DNA of 64,000 nt from Aquisalimonas sp. 2447 (GCF_012044895.1 NZ_CP050695.1:1952501-2016500); one strand, 5' to 3'. Counted from the stretch's first letter, positions 16,917 through 25,896 are shown. Numbers and translations are program-made. Notes: generated from the letters alone by a model not told the origin.

Positions 16917-18269
16917 TCAGATGCGCCCGCGGAGCATGGCGTTGTAGGCGGCGTGGAGCATGCGGTCCTTCATGACCCAGGGCACCCATTGCTCCTTGTA
17001 CGGGTCGATGAAATCGAAGGAAGGCACCATCTTCAGGTCGTAGTCGAATTCCACCAGGATGCCGCGCCCCTGTTCCGTGATCAGCGGACAGGAGGTGTAG
17101 CCGTTGTAGCTGGCCGCGGGCTCGCGCTCCTGCATGACGGCAAGAAGGTTGTCCACGGCCACCGGCACCTGCGCCTTGACGCTGGCGGCGGTCTTGCCGA
17201 TGGGGGTGCCGACCACGTCGCCCACGCCGAAGACGTTGGGGTAGCGCCGGTGCTGCATGGTGTGACGGTCGACTTCCAGCCAGCCGGCAAAGGGCCCGTC
17301 CGCCCAGGCCAGCTCGCTGTTGCGCACCGGGTCCGGCGCCGACATCGGGGGGACAACGTGGATAAAGTCGTAGTCCACCGTGCGCTCACCATTGTCGGTG
17401 CTGAACACGGCCTGCCGGGCACCGGGCTCGATCGCCTTGAGCTGGTGTTGCCAGTTCACGTTGATATCCCGCTCGTCGGGGAAGTGGCGCTTGAGGAACT
17501 CGTCCATATCCGGCTGCGAGAACAGGCTGTCGCCCGGCTGGAAGTAGTGGAGTTCGGCGGCATTACGGTTGCCCTGACGGCGTAGCCGGTGCTCGCTCAG
17601 CATGGTCACCTTCAGTGGCGCCCCGGCACACTTGATGGCGCCCGGAGCGCGCGTGAACAGCCCGATCCCGCCGGAGTCGGTGAACTCCCGGATCATCCTC
17701 CAGCTGCGCCCGGCGTGATCGGGGTTGTCGTACACACAGGCAATGCCCTCCTGGCCGATCAGGCCAGGCTCCATGCCCTCGATAGCGTCGAAGTTCACCT
17801 GCAGGCCGGTGGCCACCAGCAGGTAGTCGTACTCGAGGGTGTCGCCGCCGTCCGTGACTACACGGTCATTGTCCGGGTCGTATTCGACCACCGCACTGCG
17901 CACCCAGTCCACGCCCCGCGGAATGTACCGGGCGTTGCGGTCGATCACCCGTTCGGCGTCCCAGGCGCCGGTGGCAACCAGGGTCAGTCCGGGCTGGTAG
18001 TAGTGCTCTTCCCTGGGATCGACGATGGTGATGCGTGCGCCGTCGAGTTCACGGGCCAGGCGCGAAGCCAGGGATATCCCCGCGGCGCCGGCGCCGACAA
18101 TGACAATGCGGGCATTCGAAGGCTGTGCGCGAACGCTGGACGAATAAAGCAGGTGGCTGCCGGTGACGGCGCCGGCGGCGGCCAGGACGCCGGTGGCGCC
18201 CGTGGCCTGGAGAAAACGCCGGCGACCGGGGTTGATGCTGCCGTGACGGCTATCGGAACGGTGGCTCAT
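16917..18269 (-). CDS. sulfide:quinone oxidoreductase-like flavoprotein with Tat signal
   Basis: A 450-residue FAD protein. The N-terminus has a twin-arginine signal (RRRFLQATG, then an Ala/Gly-rich hydrophobic stretch ending VRAQ). It is followed by the FAD motif VGAGAAGISLASRLA and the SQR patterns YYQPGLTLVATGAW, LLVATGLQVNF and FGVGDVVGTPIGKTAAS. Three cysteines lie in the expected regions (GIACVYD, AIKCAGAP, TSCPLIT), as needed for polysulfide formation at the FAD. It should oxidise sulfide and pass electrons to the quinone pool. Being first in the cyd operon, it supplies the quinol that the bd oxidase uses. Flavocytochrome c or NDH-2-like enzymes are less likely given the cysteines. Confidence 0.85.
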   Translation of the reverse strand: MSHRSDSRHGSINPGRRRFLQATGATGVLAAAGAVTGSHLLYSSSVRAQPSNARIVIVGAGAAGISLASRLARELDGARITIVDPREEHYYQPGLTLVATGAWDAERVIDRNARYIPRGVDWVRSAVVEYDPDNDRVVTDGGDTLEYDYLLVATGLQVNFDAIEGMEPGLIGQEGIACVYDNPDHAGRSWRMIREFTDSGGIGLFTRAPGAIKCAGAPLKVTMLSEHRLRRQGNRNAAELHYFQPGDSLFSQPDMDEFLKRHFPDERDINVNWQHQLKAIEPGARQAVFSTDNGERTVDYDFIHVVPPMSAPDPVRNSELAWADGPFAGWLEVDRHTMQHRRYPNVFGVGDVVGTPIGKTAASVKAQVPVAVDNLLAVMQEREPAASYNGYTSCPLITEQGRGILVEFDYDLKMVPSFDFIDPYKEQWVPWVMKDRMLHAAYNAMLRGRI

Positions 18270-18348
18270 GTCTACTCCCTCCAGGCGGCCTGGCAGCGCA
18301 GGTCCCGTGGACCGGCGCTACCTCTTTAGAGGGAGTGTTGCTCAGCGA

Positions 18349-18374
18349 CAGTGATGCGTCAGTGACAAAGTCAC
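18349..18374. promoter_or_regulatory. repeat/palindrome in the sqr promoter region
   Basis: The gap upstream of sqr holds two direct CAGTGA units 11 bp apart (18349-18354 and 18360-18365). The second overlaps the 13-bp palindrome GTGACAAAGTCAC (18362-18374). The location, 80-105 bp from the sqr start, suits an operator. The factor is unknown. Confidence 0.4.
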
Positions 18375-18393
18375 ACACCTGGAGTCCCGGTCG

Positions 18394-19209
18394 CTATTGT
18401 TCGTTGGTGAGGTCCCGCAAGTACTGGTGCAGACGCGCGGCGGAGACTTCGCCGACGTGGACGTCATGCAGGCTGCCGTCGGCGGCGAAGAAGAGGGTGA
18501 GTGGCATGCCGTGGGCGCCGAAATGGCTGGACAGTTCCGACCCGGTATCCAGCAGCACATGCTCCAGCCGGAGTTCTTCGTCATCCAGGTAGGCGTGGAC
18601 GTCGTCGGCGCTCTCTCCCTGGTTGCCGAACACGAACTGGACATCGTCCCGATCAGCGCTGGCGGCCTGAAACGCGGGCATTTCCCGGCGACAGGGAGGG
18701 CACCAGGTGGCCCAAAGGTTGAGTACCAGGGGCTCCCCCTGGAACCCCTGCAGCGGAATCCGCTCACCGTCGGTGTTGTCCAGCACCAGTGGCGGAATCC
18801 CGGGGCCGTCGTGGCCGGCCTGCGGCGCGGCCATGGTCAGACCGAACCAGAGCGCGATCCCCGCGGCGACGGGCGGGGCCAGAAGCCATGACCGCGGTCG
18901 CCGCAGCAAAGCCAGGATCAGCGCAGTGAGAACGCCACCGCCGATGGCGAACCCAATGGCGTAGCCGTCCTGCCACAGATACAGCGCCTGCAGTGGGTGA
19001 TCCCGGTAGAAATCCCACTGCTGGACCACATAGCCGAGGCGGCCTATTACCAACCCGCCCAGCAGGACCAGCCAAAGCGCATTGGACAGCTGCCGGCCGG
19101 TGCGGCGCTCCAGGACATACCCCACCCCCAGCATGCCTGCCACCGACAACAGCAGGAACAACCGGGGGTAGGGCATGAACAGCGGGCCGAGACTCAGGCC
19201 GTCGACCAT
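18394..19209 (-). CDS. Lgt-like membrane domain fused to TlpA thioredoxin domain
   Basis: A 271-residue protein in two parts. Residues 1 to about 125 have several membrane helices with the pattern LVIGRLGYVVQQWDFYRDHPLQALYLWQDG, which resembles the prolipoprotein diacylglyceryl transferase (Lgt) membrane fold. Residues about 135-271 form a TlpA/ResA-type thioredoxin domain with active site WCPPC and the cis-proline loop GMPLTLFF. It is likely a membrane-held periplasmic thiol-disulfide protein. The start is ATG at 19209 with GGAGG seven bases upstream. It lies 34 bp behind cydB2, so it probably belongs to the second cyd operon, alongside the thiol exporter genes further on. The N-terminal half may not be an active Lgt. 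Confidence 0.82.
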   Translation of the reverse strand: MVDGLSLGPLFMPYPRLFLLLSVAGMLGVGYVLERRTGRQLSNALWLVLLGGLVIGRLGYVVQQWDFYRDHPLQALYLWQDGYAIGFAIGGGVLTALILALLRRPRSWLLAPPVAAGIALWFGLTMAAPQAGHDGPGIPPLVLDNTDGERIPLQGFQGEPLVLNLWATWCPPCRREMPAFQAASADRDDVQFVFGNQGESADDVHAYLDDEELRLEHVLLDTGSELSSHFGAHGMPLTLFFAADGSLHDVHVGEVSAARLHQYLRDLTNEQ

Positions 19210-19243
19210 GGGCACGCCTCCGCTACGGGTCCGCTTTCAGCCA

Positions 19244-20254
19244 TCAGTGGTAACCCACCGAGTCCTTCGTCACCTTGCCGCGGAACACCCAGTACACCCA
19301 GGTCGTGTAGCCGAGAATCACCGGCAGGGTGAACAGCACACCCAGAAGCAGGAACAACTGAGACTCCGGAGCCGAGGCCGCATCCCACAGGGTGATGTCC
19401 GGCTGGATCACGTTGGGCCACAGGCTGATGGCAAGCCCGGTGTAGCTGAGCAGATACAGCCCCAGGGCGCAGAAGAACGGCAGGGCGTCCTGCCGGTTTA
19501 ACAATGCCCGGTAGAACACCACGGCCAGCAGCGCGGTGAGGAATGGCACCGGCGAGAAGAACAGCAGGTTGGGCCAGGAGAACCAGCGCTGGGCAATTGC
19601 GTCGTGCATCAGCGGCGTCCAGATACTGACGATCACCACTGCCAGCAGCGTGACGCCCAGCAGGCGGTGGGCAATGCCGTACGCCCATTCGCGCACGTCA
19701 TCGATGGTCTTCATGATGATCCAGGCGCAGCCGATAAGGGCGTAGCCGGCCACGAGTCCGAATCCGGTCATGATGCTGAACGGCGTGAGCCAGTCGAACA
19801 TGCCGCCCACATAGGTGCCGTCCACCACCTCGAAGCCCTGGATGAAGGCGCCCAGGATGACGCCCTGGGAAAACGCGGCCAGCGTTGAGCCCACGGTGAA
19901 CGAGATATCCCACAGCCATTTGGACTCCTTGGCCTTGAAACGGAACTCGAATGCGACACCGCGGAAAATCAGGGCCACCAGCATCAGCAATACTGGCAGA
20001 TACAACGCCGGCAGCAGGATCGAGTAGACCATGGGGAAGGCGCCGAGCAGCCCGGCGCCACCCAGCACCAGCCAGGTCTCATTGCCGTCCCAGACCGGGG
20101 CCACGGTGTTCATCATGGTGTCGCGGGCTTCTTCACCGGGGGCAAAGGGGAAGAGGATACCCACACCCAGGTCAAAGCCGTCCATGAGCACGTACATGAA
20201 CACGCCCAGGGCGATGATCAGCGCCCAGATCAATGTCAGGTCGATGGTTTCCAT
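19244..20254 (-). CDS. cydB: cytochrome bd quinol oxidase subunit II (copy 2)
   Basis: A 336-residue CydB with the same motifs as copy 1 (LTLIWALIIALGVFMYVLMDG, APVWDGNETWLVLGGAG, YWVFRGKVTKDSVGYH) but clearly diverged, so the duplication is old or the two came separately. ATG at 20254 is homologous to copy 1; the reading frame extends upstream only through antisense of cydA2. It begins five bases after cydA2. Confidence 0.94.
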   Translation of the reverse strand: METIDLTLIWALIIALGVFMYVLMDGFDLGVGILFPFAPGEEARDTMMNTVAPVWDGNETWLVLGGAGLLGAFPMVYSILLPALYLPVLLMLVALIFRGVAFEFRFKAKESKWLWDISFTVGSTLAAFSQGVILGAFIQGFEVVDGTYVGGMFDWLTPFSIMTGFGLVAGYALIGCAWIIMKTIDDVREWAYGIAHRLLGVTLLAVVIVSIWTPLMHDAIAQRWFSWPNLLFFSPVPFLTALLAVVFYRALLNRQDALPFFCALGLYLLSYTGLAISLWPNVIQPDITLWDAASAPESQLFLLLGVLFTLPVILGYTTWVYWVFRGKVTKDSVGYH

Positions 20255-20259
20255 GGCCT

Positions 20260-21666
20260 CTACCCCCGTGTATCCAGAGCATCGTCGGCGGCGGACATCG
20301 GCCGTGCGGGCCGGCGGCGGTATTCGCTGTGAACGTCGTGGGCCGACGCTTCTTCCTTGTCCGGTCCGCCCTGGATGAGCTTGAGGATGTAGTACGCACC
20401 GGCAGCGAAGACCACGGCATAAACCGCGATGTAGACCAGCAGCGAGGTCAGCGCCACGCCTCCGGTCAGCGCCGGGGTCAGCCCGTCCTCCACGCGCATC
20501 ATGCCGTGCACTACCCATGGATAGCGCCCCGTCTCCGTTGTCAGCCATCCGGCCAGCACGGCAATGAAACTGAGCGGCATCATGCCTACGCAAACGCGAT
20601 GGAACCAGCTGGCGTCAAAGAGACGCCTGCGGTAGCGCAGGACCAGACTGGTGATTGCCACCGCGACCATGAGAAAACCAATGCCGACCATGACCCGGAA
20701 AGACCAGAAAACCCAGCCGACCTCTGGCCGATCCTCGGGCGCCCAGTCCTTCAGGCCCGGAACCTCGCCCGCCGGGTCATGCTTGAGGATGACACTCGCC
20801 ATGCTGGGAATGCCGATCTCGAAGTGGTTCATCTCCCGCTCGGCATCCGGGATGGCAAAGAGCAACAGCGGGACGTTACCGCGGGTTTCCCAATTGCCCT
20901 CCATGGCGGCGACCTTCTGTGGCTGATGCTCCAGCGTGTTGAGCCCGTGCAGATCACCCATGATCACCTGCGCCGGCGCCAGCACCGCCAGCAGCCAGAA
21001 GGTCATGGAGAACATCACCTTGGCGGATTCCACGGCCTTGTTCTTCAGCAGGTACCAGGCGCTCACGCCCACCACGAAGAAGCCCGTGGTCAGAAAGGCC
21101 GCGAGGACCATGTGGGCGAAGCGGAACGGGAACGATGGGTTGAAGATCGCCTCGATCCAGCTGGTGACGCGGAACACCCCGTCAACCATCTCCACCCCGG
21201 CCGGCGTCTGCATCCAGCTGTTGGCGGACAGAATCCAGAACGAGGAGATGAACGTGCCCACGGCCACCATGATGGCAGCGAACAGGTGTGCGCCCTGGGG
21301 CACCTTGCTGCGGCCGAACAGCAGCACGCCGAGGAAGGTGGCCTCGAGGAAGAACGCTGTCACGACCTCGTAGCTGAGCACCGGCCCCATGAAGTTGGCC
21401 GACGCATACGCGAACGCACTCCAGTTGGTGCCGAACTGGAACGACATGACGATGCCGGACACCACGCCCATGCCGAACGATACCGCGAAGATCTTGATCC
21501 AGAACTTCGACAGGCGCAGGTACACCGGGTTGTTGGTGCGGAAATACAGTGCCTCCAGTACCGCGATGAAGGAGGCCAGGCCGATCGTGAAAGCGGGGAA
21601 GATGATGTGCCACGAGACCACGAACGCGAACTGGATACGGGACAGCAGCAGTGGATCGAGTTCCAT
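20260..21666 (-). CDS. cydA: cytochrome bd quinol oxidase subunit I (copy 2), short Q-loop type
   Basis: A 468-residue CydA paralogue. Haem ligands are at His20 (VVSWHIIFP), the His in RFAHMVLAAF and the Met in VHGMMRVEDG. Like copy 1 it lacks the extra length of the E. coli long Q-loop. It is first in the cydA2-cydB2-tlpA cluster and divergent from a TetR regulator over a 174-bp gap, which suggests dedicated control of this oxidase. GGGAG lies before the ATG. Confidence 0.93.
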   Translation of the reverse strand: MELDPLLLSRIQFAFVVSWHIIFPAFTIGLASFIAVLEALYFRTNNPVYLRLSKFWIKIFAVSFGMGVVSGIVMSFQFGTNWSAFAYASANFMGPVLSYEVVTAFFLEATFLGVLLFGRSKVPQGAHLFAAIMVAVGTFISSFWILSANSWMQTPAGVEMVDGVFRVTSWIEAIFNPSFPFRFAHMVLAAFLTTGFFVVGVSAWYLLKNKAVESAKVMFSMTFWLLAVLAPAQVIMGDLHGLNTLEHQPQKVAAMEGNWETRGNVPLLLFAIPDAEREMNHFEIGIPSMASVILKHDPAGEVPGLKDWAPEDRPEVGWVFWSFRVMVGIGFLMVAVAITSLVLRYRRRLFDASWFHRVCVGMMPLSFIAVLAGWLTTETGRYPWVVHGMMRVEDGLTPALTGGVALTSLLVYIAVYAVVFAAGAYYILKLIQGGPDKEEASAHDVHSEYRRRPARPMSAADDALDTRG

Positions 21667-21800
21667 GAGTCACTCCCGGTAATGGGCGCGTACGGTACAG
21701 CGATACGGCAAAGGGGGCAGCAATACTGTGCAGGAGCCCATCGGCTCCCGCAACGTAGACCGCGAAGCCACTCCGGAATTCCCCCGGCTGCTCACTTTCG

Positions 21801-21820
21801 GCACCAATCTGGTATGGTGC
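21801..21820. promoter_or_regulatory. inverted repeat before the tetR gene
   Basis: GCACCA-atctggta-TGGTGC is a perfect 6-bp inverted repeat with an 8-bp spacer, ending 20 bp before the tetR ATG and inside the tetR/cydA2 divergent promoter region. It is a candidate operator for the TetR protein; no binding data. Confidence 0.45.
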
Positions 21821-21840
21821 GGCGAAAACGGGGGGTAACA

Positions 21841-22431
21841 ATGGCCACGAATGTAACGGATTCTGGCCCGGCAGCGGTGATCAACGGCGGGCGCCGGGAG
21901 GAGGTACTGCGGCTCGCTCGCGGCATGTTCATGCGCCAGGAGCGCCTGGACGTGGGGGATATTGCCGCCCGGCTGGGTGTCAGCAGAATCACGGTGTACA
22001 GGCACATGGGCAATCGCGAACAGCTGGTGTCCGAGGTGCTCTGGTCACTGAGCCGGGCGACCCTGGAGCGCGCCCGCCGCGACTCCGAGCAGGCGGGGGA
22101 GGTGGAGTTTCTCCCCATTTATCGGCGCTACAACAGTTATCTCGGCAGCTCGCCACCGTTCCTGCATTTCCTGCGGGAAGAGTCGGCGTTTGCGCTGAAA
22201 CTGCTGACTCGCCCGGACGGTATGGTGCGGGTTCGTCTCATGGGCGCACTCCAGGAGCTCCTGGACGAAGACATCGAGCTGCGCGGGCATCGCTTCCACC
22301 TGGATACGGCGACGCTGGCGTACGTGATCGTCTGCATCGGCGAATCCTATCTGTATCCGCTCATCGCCATGCACGATGAGCCGGACCTGGATCGCGCCAC
22401 CGAGGTGGTGCGCCTGCTGCTCAGGCCCTGA
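21841..22431 (+). CDS. TetR-family regulator (QsdR-like) divergent from cydA2
   Basis: A 196-residue regulator. The N-terminal helix-turn-helix is REEVLRLARGMFMRQERLDVGDIAARLGVSRITVYRHMGNREQLVSEVLW (given by position, residues about 18-68; key elements GVSRITVYRH). The C-terminal all-helical ligand domain resembles the QsdR branch. Its place opposite cydA2 makes the second bd oxidase operon, and itself, the probable targets. Ligand unknown. Confidence 0.82.
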   Translation: MATNVTDSGPAAVINGGRREEVLRLARGMFMRQERLDVGDIAARLGVSRITVYRHMGNREQLVSEVLWSLSRATLERARRDSEQAGEVEFLPIYRRYNSYLGSSPPFLHFLREESAFALKLLTRPDGMVRVRLMGALQELLDEDIELRGHRFHLDTATLAYVIVCIGESYLYPLIAMHDEPDLDRATEVVRLLLRP

Positions 22432-22619
22432 GGGAGAGGCTGAACCAGTCGGGCTGTGCGGCCAGTGCCGCTAAGGGGCCCGTGTTTCCTGATTCCCGCG
22501 CAGCGGCGGCTGCGACGCCCCCGCACCCTCATGTTAGACTCCCGCGTCTGTTACGACGGCCGGTTCACGCAGGTGCGGCCTGGCCGGACGATCCGATGAA
22601 TTCTCCAAAGGTGAGTGAC

Positions 22620-23468
22620 ATGCAATTCAAGGGGACCGAAACCTACGTTGCGACGGATGATCTGAACATGGCCGTCAACGCTGCGGCCACCCTGCAGCGG
22701 CCGCTGTTGATCAAGGGCGAGCCGGGCACCGGCAAGACCCTGCTGGCGGAAGAAGTGGCCAAGGGGCTGGGAATGCCTTTCTTCGAGTGGCATATCAAGT
22801 CCACCACCAAGGCACAGCAGGGGCTGTACGAGTACGATGCGGTCTCCCGGCTGCGGGATTCCCAGCTCGGTGATGACCGCGTTCACGACATTGCCAACTA
22901 CATTGTCAAGGGTCCGCTGTGGCACTGCTTCGAGTCGGACACCCAGCCGGTGCTGCTGATCGACGAGATCGACAAGGCGGACATCGAGTTCCCCAACGAT
23001 CTGCTGCGGGAACTCGACCGCATGGAGTTCTATGTCTATGAGACACAGACCATGGTCCGTGCCAAGCACCGGCCCGTCATTGTCATCACCAGCAACAACG
23101 AGAAGGAGCTGCCGGACGCCTTCCTGCGCCGTTGTTTCTTCCACTACATCAACTTCCCCGACAAGGAGACCATGCAGCAGATCGTCGAGGTGCACTTCCC
23201 GGGGTTGAAGAAAGAGCTGCTGCGTGAGGCCATGGAGCTGTTCTTCGAACTGCGCGACGTGCCGGGCCTGAAGAAAAAGCCCTCCACCTCGGAGCTGCTG
23301 GACTGGTTGAAGCTGCTCATGGCGGAGGATATGGATGCAGAGACGCTGCGTGAGGGCACCAAGCACAAGATGATGCCGCCGCTGCACGGCGCACTGCTGA
23401 AGAACGAGCAGGATGTGCATCTGTTCGAGCGCCTGATGTTCATGTCCCGGCGGAAGCAGTCCAACTGA
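22620..23468 (+). CDS. MoxR-family AAA+ ATPase
   Basis: A 282-residue AAA+ protein: Walker A GEPGTGKT at 33-40, Walker B VLLIDEID at 111-118, sensor 1 VITSNNEKELPDAFLRRC. MoxR ATPases act as chaperones that insert metal cofactors or remodel complexes, usually with a partner that has a von Willebrand A domain; that partner follows 37 bp downstream. ATG at 22620 has GGTGAG four bases upstream; an in-frame ATG at 22596 is the alternative. Confidence 0.87.
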   Translation: MQFKGTETYVATDDLNMAVNAAATLQRPLLIKGEPGTGKTLLAEEVAKGLGMPFFEWHIKSTTKAQQGLYEYDAVSRLRDSQLGDDRVHDIANYIVKGPLWHCFESDTQPVLLIDEIDKADIEFPNDLLRELDRMEFYVYETQTMVRAKHRPVIVITSNNEKELPDAFLRRCFFHYINFPDKETMQQIVEVHFPGLKKELLREAMELFFELRDVPGLKKKPSTSELLDWLKLLMAEDMDAETLREGTKHKMMPPLHGALLKNEQDVHLFERLMFMSRRKQSN

Positions 23469-23505
23469 ACCGCGGCCCGGGGCCGGTTCCCGGTGGGTGG
23501 ATACT

Positions 23506-24684
23506 ATGTTGATCGATTTCTTCTTCGAGCTCCGGAAGGCGAACCTTAAGGTCACGCTGACGGAGTACCTCACCCTGATGGAGGCGCTGGACAAGCGCCT
23601 GGCCGTGTGCAGCGTGGATGATTTCTACTTCCTGGCCCGCGGTATCATGGTGAAGGACGAGACTCTGTTCGACCGGTTCGATCAGGTTTTCGGGAATTAC
23701 TTCAATGGAATAGAAAACATTTTTGGGGAAGAACTCGAGGGTGAGATCCCCGAAGAGTGGCTACGGGCCATGGCCGAGCGCATGCTCAGCGAGGAGGAGA
23801 AGGCGCAGGTCGAAGCCATGGGCGGCTGGGACGAGCTCATGGAGACGCTGAAAAAGCGTCTGGAAGAACAGACCGACCGCCACGAGGGCGGCAGCAAGTG
23901 GATCGGCACCGGCGGTACCTCGCCGTTCGGCGCTCACGGCTACAATCCGGAAGGGGTCCGGATCGGCCAGGACAAGTCCCGGCATCGGCGCGCGGTGAAG
24001 GTGTGGGATGAACGCCAGTATCGCAATCTGGACAGCAGCCGGGAACTCGGCACGCGCAATATCAAGATGGCGTTGCGGCGGCTACGCCGGTTTGCGCGAC
24101 AAGGCGCCGACGAGGTGCTGGACATGGATGACACCATCCGCTCCACGGCCCGCAACGGGGGCTACCTTGACCTGAAAATGGTGCCCGAACGGCACAACGC
24201 GGTGAAGGTGCTGCTGTTCTTCGACGTGGGTGGCTCCATGGACGACCATGTCCGGGTCTGTGAGGAACTGTTCTCCGCCGCGCACATGGAGTTCAAGCAC
24301 CTGGAGTACTACTACTTCCACAACTTCCTGTACGAGGGGGTGTGGAAGGACAGTCGGCGGCGTTTCAGCGCGGTAACGCCCACCTGGGACGTGCTCCACA
24401 CGTATCCTTCGGATTACAAGGTGATTTTCGTCGGTGACGCCACCATGAGCCCATACGAGATCCTCTATCCCGGTGCCAGCGTGGAGCACTGGAACGAGGA
24501 GGCCGGCGCCACCTGGATCCAGCGGGTGCTGGAGGCCTACCCCAAGGCGGTCTGGCTGAACCCCGAGCCGGAGAGCCGCTGGGATTACACGCCGTCCATC
24601 AAGATCACCCGCGAGCTCATGGGCGAGCGCATGTATCCGTTGACCCTGGAAGGGGTCGAGCAGGCCATCGAATACCTCAGTTGA
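23506..24684 (+). CDS. VWA-domain (CoxE-like) protein
   Basis: A 392-residue partner of the upstream MoxR ATPase. The N-terminal half is helical and acidic. A basic middle (RNIKMALRRLRRFARQG) precedes the VWA domain, which begins VKVLLFFDVGGSMDDHV near residue 233. The MIDAS motif reads D240-x-G-x-S244 rather than DxSxS, so one of the usual serines is replaced; this may be a feature of the subfamily. MoxR/VWA pairs assist assembly of metalloenzymes or membrane complexes; the client cannot be read here. GTG at 23497 is an alternative start. Confidence 0.85.
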   Translation: MLIDFFFELRKANLKVTLTEYLTLMEALDKRLAVCSVDDFYFLARGIMVKDETLFDRFDQVFGNYFNGIENIFGEELEGEIPEEWLRAMAERMLSEEEKAQVEAMGGWDELMETLKKRLEEQTDRHEGGSKWIGTGGTSPFGAHGYNPEGVRIGQDKSRHRRAVKVWDERQYRNLDSSRELGTRNIKMALRRLRRFARQGADEVLDMDDTIRSTARNGGYLDLKMVPERHNAVKVLLFFDVGGSMDDHVRVCEELFSAAHMEFKHLEYYYFHNFLYEGVWKDSRRRFSAVTPTWDVLHTYPSDYKVIFVGDATMSPYEILYPGASVEHWNEEAGATWIQRVLEAYPKAVWLNPEPESRWDYTPSIKITRELMGERMYPLTLEGVEQAIEYLS

Positions 24685-24717
24685 TCCCCCGCGTGCCGCT
24701 GCCCACCCGGAGGCATC

Positions 24718-25812
24718 TTATCCCCGGGTAGGCAGTGGCTCCAGCCGGGCCGCGAGCGCGTCGCCGGTGACCGTTTCCAGGAAATCGTCGGCCAGGGCAC
24801 GGGTGGCGTCGGTGGCACGCTGCCAGTCCCGCGTGCGTCCGCGATCGTCGCCGGCGTAACGGTAGAAGTCCTTGCGGTCGGGAATCCGGCCATTGGGCAG
24901 GGACGCCAGCCATTCTTCCGACGGTGCCAGTACGAGGACGTCCTGCATGTGCTCCCGGTGTGCCCGCCGCCAGGGCAGGGGTTTGTCGAACCAGCCCGGC
25001 ACGACCCGCGCCTCGTAATGGGAAAACAGGATGACGCCGCCGGCGGCGTCCAGGGGCAGATCCATCTGGTAGTCGATCAGTCCGCCGTCCCGGTAAACGC
25101 CGCGGGGTGCGTCCGGTATCGCCGTCTCTGCCTCCATTACCGATGGAATGGAACCTGACGCCAGCAGCGCCTGACGGAGGTTGCCGCCAGTCAGGGGAAT
25201 GTGCTCCATGCCGGGATCAAAGGCTGCCAGCATCGGCGATGCCCCGGCGGGGTGGTGGAACAGGGCGCGCCGGAAGAACGCCCTCAGGGCACGGCGGCCC
25301 GCCAGATTCGTCAGTCCGGCGGCGGCAAGCCCGGTGTTGAGTGGCAGTGCGCGTTCGCTGGCGACAAGCCCGCGGCTCAGCACGGTCATGACCTGCAGGC
25401 GCTGCTGTTGGTTGGCCAGAATTTCGTCGATGCCGTGCTCGCCAAGTACGTGATCGAGAATCGCCCGGGCCTGGTCGCTGATTTCGCGGCGCGTCGGCTT
25501 GCCGCTGTAGCGCTGCGCCATGTAGGCCTCTTCGAAGCGCTGAAATGCGGCTTCGGGGGTCTTCTGGGCAGCGCAGGCGAAGCGCCAGGTGGCGATGGAC
25601 GAACCGATCAGAAAGCGTGACTGTGCCGTCACCGGCTTCAGCCAGCGGCCAAAGATCGCCCGATCCAGATGGTTCAGTGCCAGCCATTTGGGACCGCCGG
25701 CTGCGCCGACAAAGCCAGTAACCATGTCCGGGCTGAGGCCATCTCGCTGCAGCCGCGTCAACGACCGTTCACCGGCCAGGAACCGTAGCGGCCCCCTGCG
25801 GGAAGATGCCAC
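24718..25812 (-). CDS. patatin-like phospholipase family protein
   Basis: A 364-residue protein with patatin landmarks: oxyanion loop GAAGGPKW (36-43), nucleophile elbow GSSIA with Ser72, and the aspartate of the dyad in DGG at 241-243. The elbow is GxSxA rather than GxSxG. Such enzymes hydrolyse acyl esters of lipids. Start is GTG at 25812 after AAGGAGAG. It is convergent with the MoxR/VWA operon and alone on its strand. Confidence 0.75.
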   Translation of the reverse strand: MASSRRGPLRFLAGERSLTRLQRDGLSPDMVTGFVGAAGGPKWLALNHLDRAIFGRWLKPVTAQSRFLIGSSIATWRFACAAQKTPEAAFQRFEEAYMAQRYSGKPTRREISDQARAILDHVLGEHGIDEILANQQQRLQVMTVLSRGLVASERALPLNTGLAAAGLTNLAGRRALRAFFRRALFHHPAGASPMLAAFDPGMEHIPLTGGNLRQALLASGSIPSVMEAETAIPDAPRGVYRDGGLIDYQMDLPLDAAGGVILFSHYEARVVPGWFDKPLPWRRAHREHMQDVLVLAPSEEWLASLPNGRIPDRKDFYRYAGDDRGRTRDWQRATDATRALADDFLETVTGDALAARLEPLPTRG

Positions 25813-25896
25813 AAATCTCTCCTTGAAGTGAGAACCGCGTCATCCTCGGGGTCGGGTCATGCCGCGTCAAGGCGTAGCCGGCAGTTCCCCGGCCGG

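Noticed and set aside
20233-22431. Long 732-codon plus-strand open frame across cydA2 into the TetR gene
   Set aside because: Most of it is antisense to cydA2, with His/Gln/Arg-rich low-complexity translation typical of GC-rich antisense. Only the part from 21841 matches a family.
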